From the NCBI GenBank assembly GCA_020445145.1, contig JAGRHC010000021.1:1-64000 (forward strand): 64,000 bases of DNA, read 5' to 3'. The translations under genes were made by a program, and so were the position numbers. Origin of the DNA: Alphaproteobacteria bacterium. GTDB lineage: Bacteria > Pseudomonadota > Alphaproteobacteria > Micavibrionales > Micavibrionaceae. Shown in pieces: positions 46,527-56,060 of this stretch. Each line of letters begins with the position of its first letter. The first letter of the stretch is position 1. The notes under the pieces were generated by a model. The model ran no database searches. It saw nothing but the letters and a program-made list of their open reading frames with translations, and had not been told where the DNA came from.

Positions 46527-46997
46527 TCAAGGCTTGTCGTCTTCGCTCAGGGTTTCGTATTCGCCTTCGATGATTTTGTCGGATTGCGTGGTGTGGTATT
46601 CGTAGGTTTGTTCGTTGCCGCGGATGTTGGTTTCGAAGTGGACGTTCTGGAAGCGGGCGCTGGCAGCGAGTTTTTGGCGCAGGAAATCCCGGATCTGAGG
46701 GATCAGGAGTGAAAAGCCGAGTGCATCTGTCACGAAGCCCGGTGTGATCAGCATTGCGCCGGCGGCGGCGAGGCAGAGGCCGTCGAAGAGTTCTTTGGAG
46801 GGAATGTTTCCGGATTGCAAGCTTTCCTGGAAGGCGAAGAAGGTTTTGATGCCTTGATGTTTGACCAGTGCGCCGCCAAGGATGGCCGAGCAAAGGGATA
46901 AGAGGAGTGCGGTGCCAAAGCCTATGTGATCGCTGACGGCCATGAAGACAATGATCTCCATAAGGGGTATCAGGACGAAGATGATGAAAAATGGCAT
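46527..46997 (-). CDS. fxsA: FxsA family membrane protein
   Basis: A cytoplasmic-membrane protein of the FxsA family, linked in E. coli to phage T7 exclusion but otherwise of unknown role. Four hydrophobic segments are present (for example FFIIFVLIPLMEIIVFMAV). The family pattern LCLAAAGAMLITPGFVTDALG is split here: LCLAAAGAML, ITPGFVTDALG. Length 156 is usual. It lies upstream of secB on the same strand and is divergent from the Tim44-like gene, as in other alphaproteobacteria. Confidence 0.93.
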   Translation of the reverse strand: MPFFIIFVLIPLMEIIVFMAVSDHIGFGTALLLSLCSAILGGALVKHQGIKTFFAFQESLQSGNIPSKELFDGLCLAAAGAMLITPGFVTDALGFSLLIPQIRDFLRQKLAASARFQNVHFETNIRGNEQTYEYHTTQSDKIIEGEYETLSEDDKP

Positions 46998-47102
46998 GGG
47001 TCTCAGGTCTTCCGAATTTTGCGAATCGCGCGTCTTTTAAAATCTGTGGTAATATGATTTTATAGCCTGTATTAATCGACTTTTACAAATGAGGAAAGCC
47101 CT

Positions 47103-47813
47103 GTGCCTGCTGATCTGATTGTTTTTGCTCTTATTGCCGCCGGATTGATTTTCTGGTTGCGCAGTATTCTTGGCACCCGGAATGAAGGGGACGGCGAGCG
47201 GGCGAATCCTTATTTGCGCGGGGATCCGGATGCGCCAGAGGCTCCGGCTGAGCGTACGATGTCGGCGGAAGCTCTTGTCGCGGAACTGGCGGCGAACTCT
47301 AAGGGGAGCATGGGGATCGAGAACAAGACGGCAGAAAATGCGTTGGTTGAGATCGCTCAAGTCAGCCGGGATTTTGATATTTATCGTTTCCTGAGTGCGG
47401 CGCAGGATGCGTTTGTGTTTATTGTCGAGTCTTTTGCCGATGGCGACCGCGAGACGCTGGAAGAGCTTTTGGACCCGGCGGTTTATACGGCTTTTGACGG
47501 TGCTATTACCGCGCGGGAGAAAGACGGGCAGAAGCTTGAGGCGGAAATTCGGGCGATTACGAAATCCGAAGTGACGGCGGCACGGCTTGAGGGGCGCAAG
47601 GCCTTTATTACTGTGCGGTTTGAGGCTGAAGAGGTGACGGCGACGCGGGATCAGGACGGGAATGTGATTGCCGGCAATCCTGATAAGGCCAAGCCGATGC
47701 GCGATCTGTGGACTTTTGCGAAAGACCTCAAATCCCGCGATCCACGCTGGCTGGTGGTAGAGACGCGTGCGGATATTGATGGCGATAACGACACTGTGCC
47801 CAACAGCCTATAA
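47103..47813 (+). CDS. Tim44/TimA-like protein
   Basis: A 236-residue protein with a single N-terminal membrane segment (LIVFALIAAGLIFWL), a flexible charged stretch, and a C-terminal Tim44-like domain (VFIVESFADGDRETLEELL onward). Bacterial members are proposed to relate to the mitochondrial import motor subunit, but their role is unproven. The start is GTG at 47103 with an AGGAAAG site. Its stop is followed at once by a 98-bp palindromic repeat. Confidence 0.9.
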   Translation: MPADLIVFALIAAGLIFWLRSILGTRNEGDGERANPYLRGDPDAPEAPAERTMSAEALVAELAANSKGSMGIENKTAENALVEIAQVSRDFDIYRFLSAAQDAFVFIVESFADGDRETLEELLDPAVYTAFDGAITAREKDGQKLEAEIRAITKSEVTAARLEGRKAFITVRFEAEEVTATRDQDGNVIAGNPDKAKPMRDLWTFAKDLKSRDPRWLVVETRADIDGDNDTVPNSL

Positions 47814-47911
47814 AGCTTTCATCGTTTCAATCGGGATGCGTTGCTTCGTCGTTCGCGTACCTCTTGTACGCTTCTCTCCTCGCGCCTGTCCCGATTAAAA
47901 CGCTGTTTGCT
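47814..47911. repeat. 98-bp intergenic palindromic repeat with GCGTAC-N5-GTACGC core
   Basis: The ends AGCTTTCATCGTTTCAATCGGG and CCCGATTAAAACGCTGTTTGCT are imperfect inverted copies, and the centre GCGTAC (47855-47860), CTCTT, GTACGC (47866-47871) is a perfect hairpin. A 99-bp copy is at 57316. It begins directly after the Tim44-like stop codon. May act in mRNA 3'-end stability or termination. Confidence 0.75.
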
Positions 47912-48017
47912 TTATATGGGTGATTGCGTTTCTCTATGAAACTTCTTTGTATCATTGTTGATTTTGGGGCATGAAATCCTGCTTTGTGCAAGGGCGGGGG
48001 CGTGGTAGGTTTGGGGT

Positions 48018-49256
48018 ATGCGGTTATTTCTTGTGATGCTTTTGTTTTTGTTGGGGGCTTGCGATCAGGGGGAGGACGAGGCCAAGGCTCCGCCGCCACC
48101 GGCGCCTGCGCCGGCAGAAGAGGTTGTTCCTCAGAAAATCGAGATGGTTCTGGTGCCTGCGGCTTTTGCGGATTTGCCGGGGTGGGATGAGGATGATCTG
48201 CGGACATTTGTGACGGCTTTTTCACGCTCTTGTGTGCGGATTTTGAAGGCCGATCCGGCGCGTGCGTTTGGGGGCCTGGCGGAGGCCGGGACTTATGCGC
48301 GGTGGCAGGGGGCTTGCGGTGCGTTTCTTTCGATGGATGATAAGAGTCCGGCGGCTTTGAAGGGGTTTCTCGAGGCTTATTTCCAGCCCTTTGCCGTGCA
48401 GGCGAACGAGGAGCCGGTGGGGCTTTTTACAGGGTATTACGAGGCTTCGTTGCGCGGGGCTGTGCAGAAGGGCGGGGTTTATGTTTATCCGCTGTATAAG
48501 AGGCCGGAAGATCTGGTGATGGTTAATCTGGGGGCGTTTCGGGAGGCGTTGAAGGGGCAGCGGATTGCCGGGCGGGTTGAGGGCGGCAATCTTGTGCCTT
48601 ATGCGAGCCGGGAAGATATTGTCGGCGGGCAATGGGCTTTTGCGAAGAACGACGATCAGGTTCTGGTGTGGGTGGATGATCCGGTGGATGCGTTCTTTGT
48701 GCAGATACAAGGGTCCGGTGTTGTGCAGATGGAAGACGGGCAGACGATGCGGATCGGGTATGCCGGGCAGAACGGGCACCCTTATTATGCGATCGGGCGC
48801 GAGTTGGTGGCGCGCGGGGAGATGCCCAAGGAAGAGGTTTCAATGCAGTCGATCCGGGGGTGGCTGGAGGCTCATCCGGCGCAGGCGGACGAGATTATGA
48901 ATACCAACAAGTCCTATGTGTTTTTTAAGGAGACCGAGGGGGAAGGGCCTTTGGGCGGCGAAGGGGTGGCTTTGACGGCCGGGCGGTCGCTGGCGGTGGA
49001 TCAGTCGCTGATGCCTTACGGGGTGCCTTTGTGGGTGGATATTGAGGCGCCCGCGGGAGCGGATAAGAATATCCGGCGGTTGATGATGGCGCAGGATACG
49101 GGCGGTGCTATTCAGGGGCCGGTGCGCGGGGATGTGTTCTGGGGATATGGCGCGATGGCGGAGAAGTTTGCCGGGGAGATGAATTCGAAGGGGCGGTACT
49201 GGGTTTTATTGCCTAAGATGCAGGACGTGGAAACTGAGGAGATGCAAGAAGAATGA
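48018..49256 (+). CDS. mltA: Membrane-bound lytic murein transglycosylase A (lipoprotein)
   Basis: MltA cleaves glycan strands to 1,6-anhydro-MurNAc ends. The N-terminal lipobox is LGAC with C15, after MRLFLVMLLFLL. A Pro/Ala linker follows. The MltA domain has FTGYYEASLRGAVQ and the catalytic-Asp 3D domain is near AQDTGGAIQGPVRGDVFWGYG. Length 412 is typical. It is coupled to hisE by an ATGA overlap. The anchor points to the outer membrane. Confidence 0.95.
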   Translation: MRLFLVMLLFLLGACDQGEDEAKAPPPPAPAPAEEVVPQKIEMVLVPAAFADLPGWDEDDLRTFVTAFSRSCVRILKADPARAFGGLAEAGTYARWQGACGAFLSMDDKSPAALKGFLEAYFQPFAVQANEEPVGLFTGYYEASLRGAVQKGGVYVYPLYKRPEDLVMVNLGAFREALKGQRIAGRVEGGNLVPYASREDIVGGQWAFAKNDDQVLVWVDDPVDAFFVQIQGSGVVQMEDGQTMRIGYAGQNGHPYYAIGRELVARGEMPKEEVSMQSIRGWLEAHPAQADEIMNTNKSYVFFKETEGEGPLGGEGVALTAGRSLAVDQSLMPYGVPLWVDIEAPAGADKNIRRLMMAQDTGGAIQGPVRGDVFWGYGAMAEKFAGEMNSKGRYWVLLPKMQDVETEEMQEE

Positions 49257-49573
49257 GTGAGCATATTCTGGACAGGCTTTATGCGGTGTTGGAAGAGCGT
49301 AAGGGGGCGGGCGCGGCGGAGTCTTATGTGGCCAGCCTTTATGCGAAGGGAACCGACAAGATTGCCGGGAAGATTGCCGAGGAGATGGCGGAGACTGTGA
49401 TCGAGGCGGCGCGCGGGGACAAGGCGAAGGTTGCTTCGGAGTCAGCGGATTTGCTGTTTCACCTGATGGTGCTGTGGGCGCATATGGGGGTGACGCCGGA
49501 GGATGTTTTCTCTGTGCTGGAAACGCGGTTTGGGACGGGGGGACACGCGGAAAAGGCGTCGCGGACTTCTTGA
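49253..49573 (+). CDS. hisE: Phosphoribosyl-ATP diphosphatase
   Basis: HisE hydrolyses PR-ATP to PR-AMP, step 2 of histidine synthesis. The 106-residue all-alpha protein has the KIAEEMAETVIEAARGD and SADLLFHLMVLWAHMG motifs with the acidic metal ligands. It overlaps mltA by four bases. HisF is 5.5 kb away on the other strand, so the pathway genes are scattered. Confidence 0.94.
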   Translation: MSEHILDRLYAVLEERKGAGAAESYVASLYAKGTDKIAGKIAEEMAETVIEAARGDKAKVASESADLLFHLMVLWAHMGVTPEDVFSVLETRFGTGGHAEKASRTS

Positions 49574-49575
49574 TA

Positions 49576-50919
49576 TTACCTGGTTTTTTGGAGGCGGGCG
49601 ATGAAGAAGCCGTCGATGCCGCCGTGGGATTTCAGGTGGCCGGGGAGGAGGCGGACGTCGCCGTTTTCATCCAGCATTTCTTTGTGGCCGCCGATTTCAG
49701 CCGGCGTTACCGGGTTTCGGGCTATGGCCGGGTTTTGTTTCAGGAGATTTTCGATTTGCGCTTCGCCTTCTGCTTTTTGCAGGGAGCAGGTGCAGTAGAT
49801 GAGGGTGCCGCCGGGATTCAGGATTTCTGCGGCGTGCGCCAGAAGGCGGGTTTGGGTGCCTGAGAGTTGTTCGAGGTCGCGCGGGGTTTTGAGCCATGGC
49901 ATGTCGGGGTGGCGGCGGATTGTTCCTGTGGCGGTGCAAGGGGCGTCGAGGAGGATGTTTTGAGGCGCTGTTTTCGGGGTCCAGGCGGCGGCATCGGCGA
50001 CTTCGACGGTGACGTTGTTTTCAAGGCCGGTGCGGGTGAGATTTTCCTTTAGCTTTTGCAGGCGTTTGGGCGAGCGGTCGAGGGCGATTACATTTGCGCC
50101 CAGCGCTGCGAGCTGCATGGTTTTGCCGCCGGGAGCGGCGCACATGTCGATGATTTCCTGTCCTTTGATATTGCCAAAGAGTTTGGCGGGGAGCGCGGCG
50201 GCGGCGTCCTGTACCCACCATGCGCCGTCCGCGAATCCGGGGAGGTTTGCGACGTGGCCCGTATTGTTTTTCAGGCGCAGGCTGCCGGTCGGGAGTTGTT
50301 CGGCCTGAAGGGTTTCCAGCCATTGGGCGGTTTGGTTTTGATCTTTCAGGGTGATGTCGAGCGGGGCTTCGGACTGGTTGGCGGCGGCGATTTCGGCGGC
50401 GGTGCGCAGGCCGTAGTCTTTGATCCAGAGTTCGAGAAGCCAGGGCGGGGTGTTGAGGCGGGGGGCGTCCTGTTTTTCCAGCCAGTTTTTGCCTTCGCGG
50501 GTCAGGGTGCGCAGCAGGGCGTTGACGAAGGCTTTCTGTTTTTCCATCTGGTTTTCGCCCGTGAGGCGAACGGATGTGTCGAGGGCGGCGTGGTCAGGGA
50601 CGTCCATGAAGAAGAGCTGGGCGGCGCCGAGGCGCAGGATGTTTTGCAGGCGCTGGATTTTTATAGAGCCGGGGCGGTCTTGCGCCTTTTCAATCAGATC
50701 GTCGAGCTGGCCGAGGCGGCGAAGAGTGGTGCTGACGAGCATGCGGGTGAAGGCGCGGTCTCTGGTGTCCAGTGCCTTAAGGGATGCGCTTTGGTCGAGC
50801 ACAATGTCGAGGGGCTGGTGCTTTTCGGTGACTTCGGTCAGGATGTCGAGGGCGGCACGGCGGGCGGCTAAAGTGTCTGAGTCTTGCGGCGTGCTTGAGA
50901 CTGTGTCCGGGGTGTTCAT
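49576..50919 (-). CDS. rsmB: 16S rRNA (cytosine967-C5)-methyltransferase
   Basis: RsmB (Sun) methylates C967 of 16S rRNA. The N-terminal NusB-like domain (about residues 1-150) precedes the SAM domain with MCAAPGGKTMQLAALGA, then LLDAPCTATGTIRRHPD and YCTCSLQKAEGE, which hold the two catalytic Cys. Length 447 is normal. It converges on hisE with a 2-bp gap. Confidence 0.95.
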   Translation of the reverse strand: MNTPDTVSSTPQDSDTLAARRAALDILTEVTEKHQPLDIVLDQSASLKALDTRDRAFTRMLVSTTLRRLGQLDDLIEKAQDRPGSIKIQRLQNILRLGAAQLFFMDVPDHAALDTSVRLTGENQMEKQKAFVNALLRTLTREGKNWLEKQDAPRLNTPPWLLELWIKDYGLRTAAEIAAANQSEAPLDITLKDQNQTAQWLETLQAEQLPTGSLRLKNNTGHVANLPGFADGAWWVQDAAAALPAKLFGNIKGQEIIDMCAAPGGKTMQLAALGANVIALDRSPKRLQKLKENLTRTGLENNVTVEVADAAAWTPKTAPQNILLDAPCTATGTIRRHPDMPWLKTPRDLEQLSGTQTRLLAHAAEILNPGGTLIYCTCSLQKAEGEAQIENLLKQNPAIARNPVTPAEIGGHKEMLDENGDVRLLPGHLKSHGGIDGFFIARLQKTR

Positions 50920-50976
50920 CTGCTGTTTTGCGTCTTTTCGTTTGATGCTTCGTTCTTTTTTGTCGTAGTATTAAGT

Positions 50977-51138
50977 ATGGACCATAAAAAACCAAGCCCT
51001 GATCTGCCTGAGGTGCAAAAAAAGGATTCTTCGGATGCGGTGATGCCGCGTGAAATCGGAGGGTTTGCCGATATGGGGCTGAATGAGCCGACGCGGTATG
51101 GCGACTGGGATGTGAAGGGGCGTTGTTCGGATTTTTGA
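50977..51138 (+). CDS. DUF1674/SDHAF4-family protein (53 aa)
   Basis: A very short gene. The product ends REIGGFADMGLNEPTRYGDW then DVKGRCSDF, which matches the conserved C-terminal motif (PTRYGDWxxKGRCSDF) of DUF1674, homologues of the succinate dehydrogenase assembly factor 4. SDHAF4 promotes FAD-SdhA assembly in mitochondria; in bacteria this is inference. The TGA overlaps the next ATG (TGATG at 51136-51140), so the pair is coupled. The sdh genes are not in the window. Confidence 0.88.
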   Translation: MDHKKPSPDLPEVQKKDSSDAVMPREIGGFADMGLNEPTRYGDWDVKGRCSDF

Positions 51139-52061
51139 TGATGAAAAGGTCTCTTTTTTTCTCAGCACTGTGTGGGGTTTTGGCTTTTTCGGCGGGTGCC
51201 AGCTATGCCAAGAGTGCGCCTTCGGTTGTCGAGTTTTTTTCTTCTGAGAGATGTGGTGATGATCCGGGTGTGCAGGCGATGATCCGGGATGCAGTGGTTG
51301 CCGATCCTGATGTTATTTTAATTAATTGCCGGATTACGGGCCTGAATAAAAATGATCAGAAGGATATTTACTCTCAAGAGTTCTGTGATGATCAGAAGAT
51401 AGCTTATTTTTCCAGACTTCGTTTGTATTCTCCGCGAAATCCGCAAATTATCGTCGATGGACGTTATGAAGCCAGTAATAAGGATGTTGTTCCTGCTATT
51501 AAAGCATCCCGGTCTTTGGAGAAGGTTGTCGGGCTTGATCTGTCGATGAACGATCAGAGAGAGCTTACGTTTGATATTCCTGAAATTCCAGGAGATTTGA
51601 AGGTTGGAGAAATTATCCTTTATACGTTCGGGCCTTCGCATCAGGATAAGATTATTGCTTTTGATGCGATGGGCAATCCTGTTAGTACGGATATAGATGG
51701 AAATGTGATTGTTCCGGAAGGTGTTGATCCAGCGGATATGCCGCCTGTTGTTGAGCGGCATGCTTTTCCGACGTATTTCAGGCCAGTTTTGGCTCGACGG
51801 GTTTTGAAGTCGTGGAGCGGAGAAGTCGAGACGTTTTCTTTTCCACTTAAGGATATTATGCCTTTTGAGGAAGAGGCGGCGAAGGTTCAGGGGTATGTTG
51901 TTGTCATACAAGGCCATAAGCCAGGAGAATTTGGCGGACCAGTTCTTGCTGCGGGGCAATGGAAGAGGCCGGATATGACGCCAATTCCGTTGTCTGATCT
52001 TGATTTTCCGAAGCAGCTTTCTGCGCCGAAGCTTCCTCTTAAAGATCCAGTGTTGCAATAA
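51138..52061 (+). CDS. DUF1223 family secreted protein, thioredoxin-fold
   Basis: A 307-residue protein with a signal peptide (MMKRSLFFSALCGVLAFSAG, cut near SYA-KS). After it, SAPSVVEFFSSERCGD and SPRNPQIIVDGRYEASNK match the DUF1223 pattern. In that family the fold is thioredoxin-like but the active site is degenerate; here the CxxC is replaced by SSERCGD. The function is unknown. The start at 51138 is coupled to the SDHAF4 gene. Its last 23 bp overlap xthA on the other strand. Confidence 0.88.
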   Translation: MMKRSLFFSALCGVLAFSAGASYAKSAPSVVEFFSSERCGDDPGVQAMIRDAVVADPDVILINCRITGLNKNDQKDIYSQEFCDDQKIAYFSRLRLYSPRNPQIIVDGRYEASNKDVVPAIKASRSLEKVVGLDLSMNDQRELTFDIPEIPGDLKVGEIILYTFGPSHQDKIIAFDAMGNPVSTDIDGNVIVPEGVDPADMPPVVERHAFPTYFRPVLARRVLKSWSGEVETFSFPLKDIMPFEEEAAKVQGYVVVIQGHKPGEFGGPVLAAGQWKRPDMTPIPLSDLDFPKQLSAPKLPLKDPVLQ

Positions 52062-52827
52062 GGGGGACGTGGTCGCTGGGTTTTTCCCAGTCGCGGGCGT
52101 CCTGGATGATTTTCTGACTTTTGAGGGTTTTGACGAGGGGCTGTGTGATCCAGATGTGGTCGAGGCGGCGTCCCCGGTTTGATTTTTTCCAGTCTTTGTT
52201 TCGGTATGACCACCATGTGTAGCATTTTTCCTCTTCGGGGACGAAGTGGCGGCTGGTGTCGGTCCAGTTCAGCGAGGCTTTCATGTTTGCCAGTTTTTCA
52301 ACTTCTATGGGGGTGTGAGAGACGACGCCTAAGAGTTGTTTGTGGGACCAGACATCGTTTTCGTATGGGGCGATATTGAAGTCGCCAACGGCGATCAGAG
52401 GCGTTTCAGGGGTATAGCGGTCTTTGAACCATTTGCTCATTTCGTCGACGAAGGCGAGTTTGTGGGCGAATTTATCGTTGATCGCCGGGTCCGGCTCGTC
52501 GCCGCCAGCGGGAATGTAGAGATTATGCAGCTCGAATTTGGGGAAGGCGGCGGCGATGTGGCGGCAATCTTCCCGTTTTACCCGGTGGTGGATGTCCGTT
52601 GTTTTGAATGGGAGGCGCGAGAGGATGGCGACGCCGTTGTAGCTTTTCATGCCGTGGAAATGCTGGTGGGCGTAGCCTTGTTCTTTGAAGATTTCCGAGG
52701 GGAAATGTTCGTCGGGGGTTTTGGTTTCCTGCAGGCAGATGATGTCCGGGGATTCTTCGGCGATTAATTTCTGGATCAACCCGGCACGCAGGCGCACCGA
52801 GTTGATATTCCATGTGGCTATTTTCAT
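52039..52827 (-). CDS. xthA: Exodeoxyribonuclease III
   Basis: An AP endonuclease and 3'-5' exonuclease for base-excision repair. It begins MKIATWNINSVRLRAGL, with the metal Glu in CLQETKTPD, the Asp-Asn pair in VGDFNIAPYENDV, and the terminal SDHVPLIATL with the catalytic Asp-His. Length 262 is normal. It follows ybaB-dnaX on the same strand by 11 bp, taking the place recR usually has. Confidence 0.96.
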   Translation of the reverse strand: MKIATWNINSVRLRAGLIQKLIAEESPDIICLQETKTPDEHFPSEIFKEQGYAHQHFHGMKSYNGVAILSRLPFKTTDIHHRVKREDCRHIAAAFPKFELHNLYIPAGGDEPDPAINDKFAHKLAFVDEMSKWFKDRYTPETPLIAVGDFNIAPYENDVWSHKQLLGVVSHTPIEVEKLANMKASLNWTDTSRHFVPEEEKCYTWWSYRNKDWKKSNRGRRLDHIWITQPLVKTLKSQKIIQDARDWEKPSDHVPLIATLDL

Positions 52828-52837
52828 TTTATAGGAC

Positions 52838-53164
52838 CTAGAACGGCAGGCTGCCTGCGGCGTCAGCCGGGAGGCCGAGGCCTTCCATCATGTTGGCGGT
52901 TTCGCTTTTAATCCGCGCGTCTTTGGCGTCGTTGGCGTTGTTGATGGCGGCGGCGATCAGGTCTTCGAGAGTTTCTTTGTCTGTGTTCATCAGAGAATCT
53001 TCGATGAAGACGCGGCTGACTTTGCCAGCGCAGTTCATGGTGATTTTGACGAGACCACCGCCGGATTCTCCTTCGACGTCGATGTCGGCGAGTTTTTCCT
53101 GCATTTCCTGGATGCGGAACTGCATTTCCTGCGCTTGTTTCATCATTTTCTGGAAGTTCATCAT
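52838..53164 (-). CDS. YbaB/EbfC nucleoid-associated protein
   Basis: A 108-residue DNA-binding protein of the YbaB/EbfC family. It has the usual N-terminal MNFQKMMKQAQEMQFRIQEM coiled coil and EGESGGGLVKITMNCAG core, and the C-terminus GLGLPADAAGSLPF is the common tail. It follows dnaX by 4 bp. dnaX-ybaB is canonical. Confidence 0.96.
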   Translation of the reverse strand: MMNFQKMMKQAQEMQFRIQEMQEKLADIDVEGESGGGLVKITMNCAGKVSRVFIEDSLMNTDKETLEDLIAAAINNANDAKDARIKSETANMMEGLGLPADAAGSLPF

Positions 53165-53168
53165 GGTT

Positions 53169-54893
<1,725 letters not shown>

Positions 54894-54940
54894 ATGTCTT
54901 TTTTAGAGGGATTCCCTTCGGTCTGCAAGGGAGAAGCGCG

Positions 54941-55037
54941 GTGGAAGGCCGGGCACGACCCGAAAAATTCGTCGGTGGCTGCTTCCTCTCGGACCTGACC
55001 GGGGTACGAACGAGCCTTCGCCCGCGCCGACCTTCCG
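54941..55037 (-). ncRNA. ffs: Signal recognition particle RNA (4.5S, small bacterial type)
   Basis: On the minus strand the conserved tetraloop/asymmetric-loop core is GGTCAGGTCCGAGAGGAAGC (54981-55000) followed by AGCC. The ends GGAAGGTCGG (from 55036) and CCGGCCTTCC (to 54943) form a 10-bp closing helix. The RNA binds Ffh to direct co-translational targeting. Boundaries are set from the helix and the promoter, to within a few bases. In many alphaproteobacteria ffs is next to dnaX. Confidence 0.92.
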
Positions 55038-55042
55038 GGGAT

Positions 55043-55071
55043 GGTATAGGGTTTCTTTGTTTGAAATGCAA
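55043..55071 (-). promoter_or_regulatory. Promoter of the SRP RNA
   Basis: On the minus strand TTGCAT (55071-55066) and TATACC (55048-55043) are spaced by exactly 17 bases. The predicted start near 55036-55037 is the first base of the GGAAGG closing helix, which agrees with the RNA boundary. Confidence 0.75.
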
Positions 55072-55080
55072 GTGTTGGGT

Positions 55081-55842
55081 TTAGCGGACGGGGATTCCGG
55101 CGGATTGCATGGCTTGTTTGGCTTCGTGGATGGTGTGCTGGCCGAAGTGGAAGATGGAGGCGGCAAGGACGGCGCTGGCGTGGCCTTCTTTGATGCCGTC
55201 GACGAGATGCTGGAGGGTGCCGACGCCGCCTGAGGCGATGACGGGGACGGGGACTGCGTCTGCGACGGCGCGGGTGAGTTCGAGGTTAAAGCCTTTTTTG
55301 GTGCCGTCGCGGTCCATGGAGGTGAGGAGGATCTCCCCTGCCCCGTACTTCGCCATTTTGACGGCCCATTCGACGGCGTCTATGCCGGTGCCTTTGCGTC
55401 CGCCGTGGGTGAAGATTTCCCAGCCCGGGGAGCCGTCTTCTTTGGCTTTGGCGTCGACGGCGACGACGATGCACTGGCTGCCGCATTTGTCGGCGGCTTC
55501 TTTGACGAAGTCCGGGTTTGTGACGGCGGCGGAGTTGATGCTGATTTTATCGGCGCCTGCTTCGAGGAGCGCGCGGATGTCGGCGAGGGTGCGGACGCCG
55601 CCGCCGACGGTTAAGGGGATGAAGACCTGTTCGGCGGTGTGACGGACGACCTCGAGGATGGTGCCGCGGTTTTCGTGGGTGGCGGTGATGTCGAGGAAGC
55701 AGAGTTCGTCGGCGCCTTGCAGGTCGTAGAGTTTGGCTTGCTCGACGGGGTCGCCTGCGTCGATGAGGTCAACGAAGTTTACGCCTTTGACCACGCGGCC
55801 ATTGTTGACGTCGAGGCAGGGGATGATTCTTGTCTTTAACAT
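55081..55842 (-). CDS. hisF: Imidazole glycerol phosphate synthase, cyclase subunit
   Basis: HisF cyclises PRFAR with ammonia from HisH. It is a (beta/alpha)8 barrel, and the catalytic Asp residues are D11 (PCLDV) and D130 (VVAVDAK). Other signatures are [11 protein letters not shown] and [14 protein letters not shown]. Length 253 is standard. No hisH or hisA is adjacent, so this pathway gene is isolated apart from hisE on the other strand. Confidence 0.96.
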   Translation of the reverse strand: MLKTRIIPCLDVNNGRVVKGVNFVDLIDAGDPVEQAKLYDLQGADELCFLDITATHENRGTILEVVRHTAEQVFIPLTVGGGVRTLADIRALLEAGADKISINSAAVTNPDFVKEAADKCGSQCIVVAVDAKAKEDGSPGWEIFTHGGRKGTGIDAVEWAVKMAKYGAGEILLTSMDRDGTKKGFNLELTRAVADAVPVPVIASGGVGTLQHLVDGIKEGHASAVLAASIFHFGQHTIHEAKQAMQSAGIPVR

Positions 55843-55915
55843 TACAAAACTTTTTTCTATGTCTAGCGCTTCAAGACCTTATAGTATGCCGGATATGAAA
55901 AGGAAAGATGTGCCG

Positions 55916-56035
55916 ATGCCTGATGATGACAAGATTTTGCCGCTAAAGCCTACACTGCATGATGATGCGTGGGATGATGAGGACGAGGATACGACGAGTC
56001 CGACGGGTGGGTGTGGTTGCGGGACTTGCCGGTAG
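55916..56035 (+). CDS. Small acidic protein with Cys-rich tail (39 aa)
   Basis: Predicted 39-residue product, acidic (HDDAWDDEDEDTTSP), with a C-terminal GGCGCGTCR that forms a C-x-C-x-x-C cluster. The start at 55916 follows AAGGAAAG eight bases upstream. The frame runs further back to 55859 or beyond. Family unknown; metal binding is a guess. Short size makes this uncertain. Confidence 0.4.
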   Translation: MPDDDKILPLKPTLHDDAWDDEDEDTTSPTGGCGCGTCR

Positions 56036-56060
56036 AGCGTCCATCGTTCACATCTGATAT

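Noticed and set aside
51123-51137. Longer start for the DUF1223 gene
   Set aside because: It would add MFGFL before the signal peptide and overlap the SDHAF4 coding region; TGATG coupling at 51138 is more economical.
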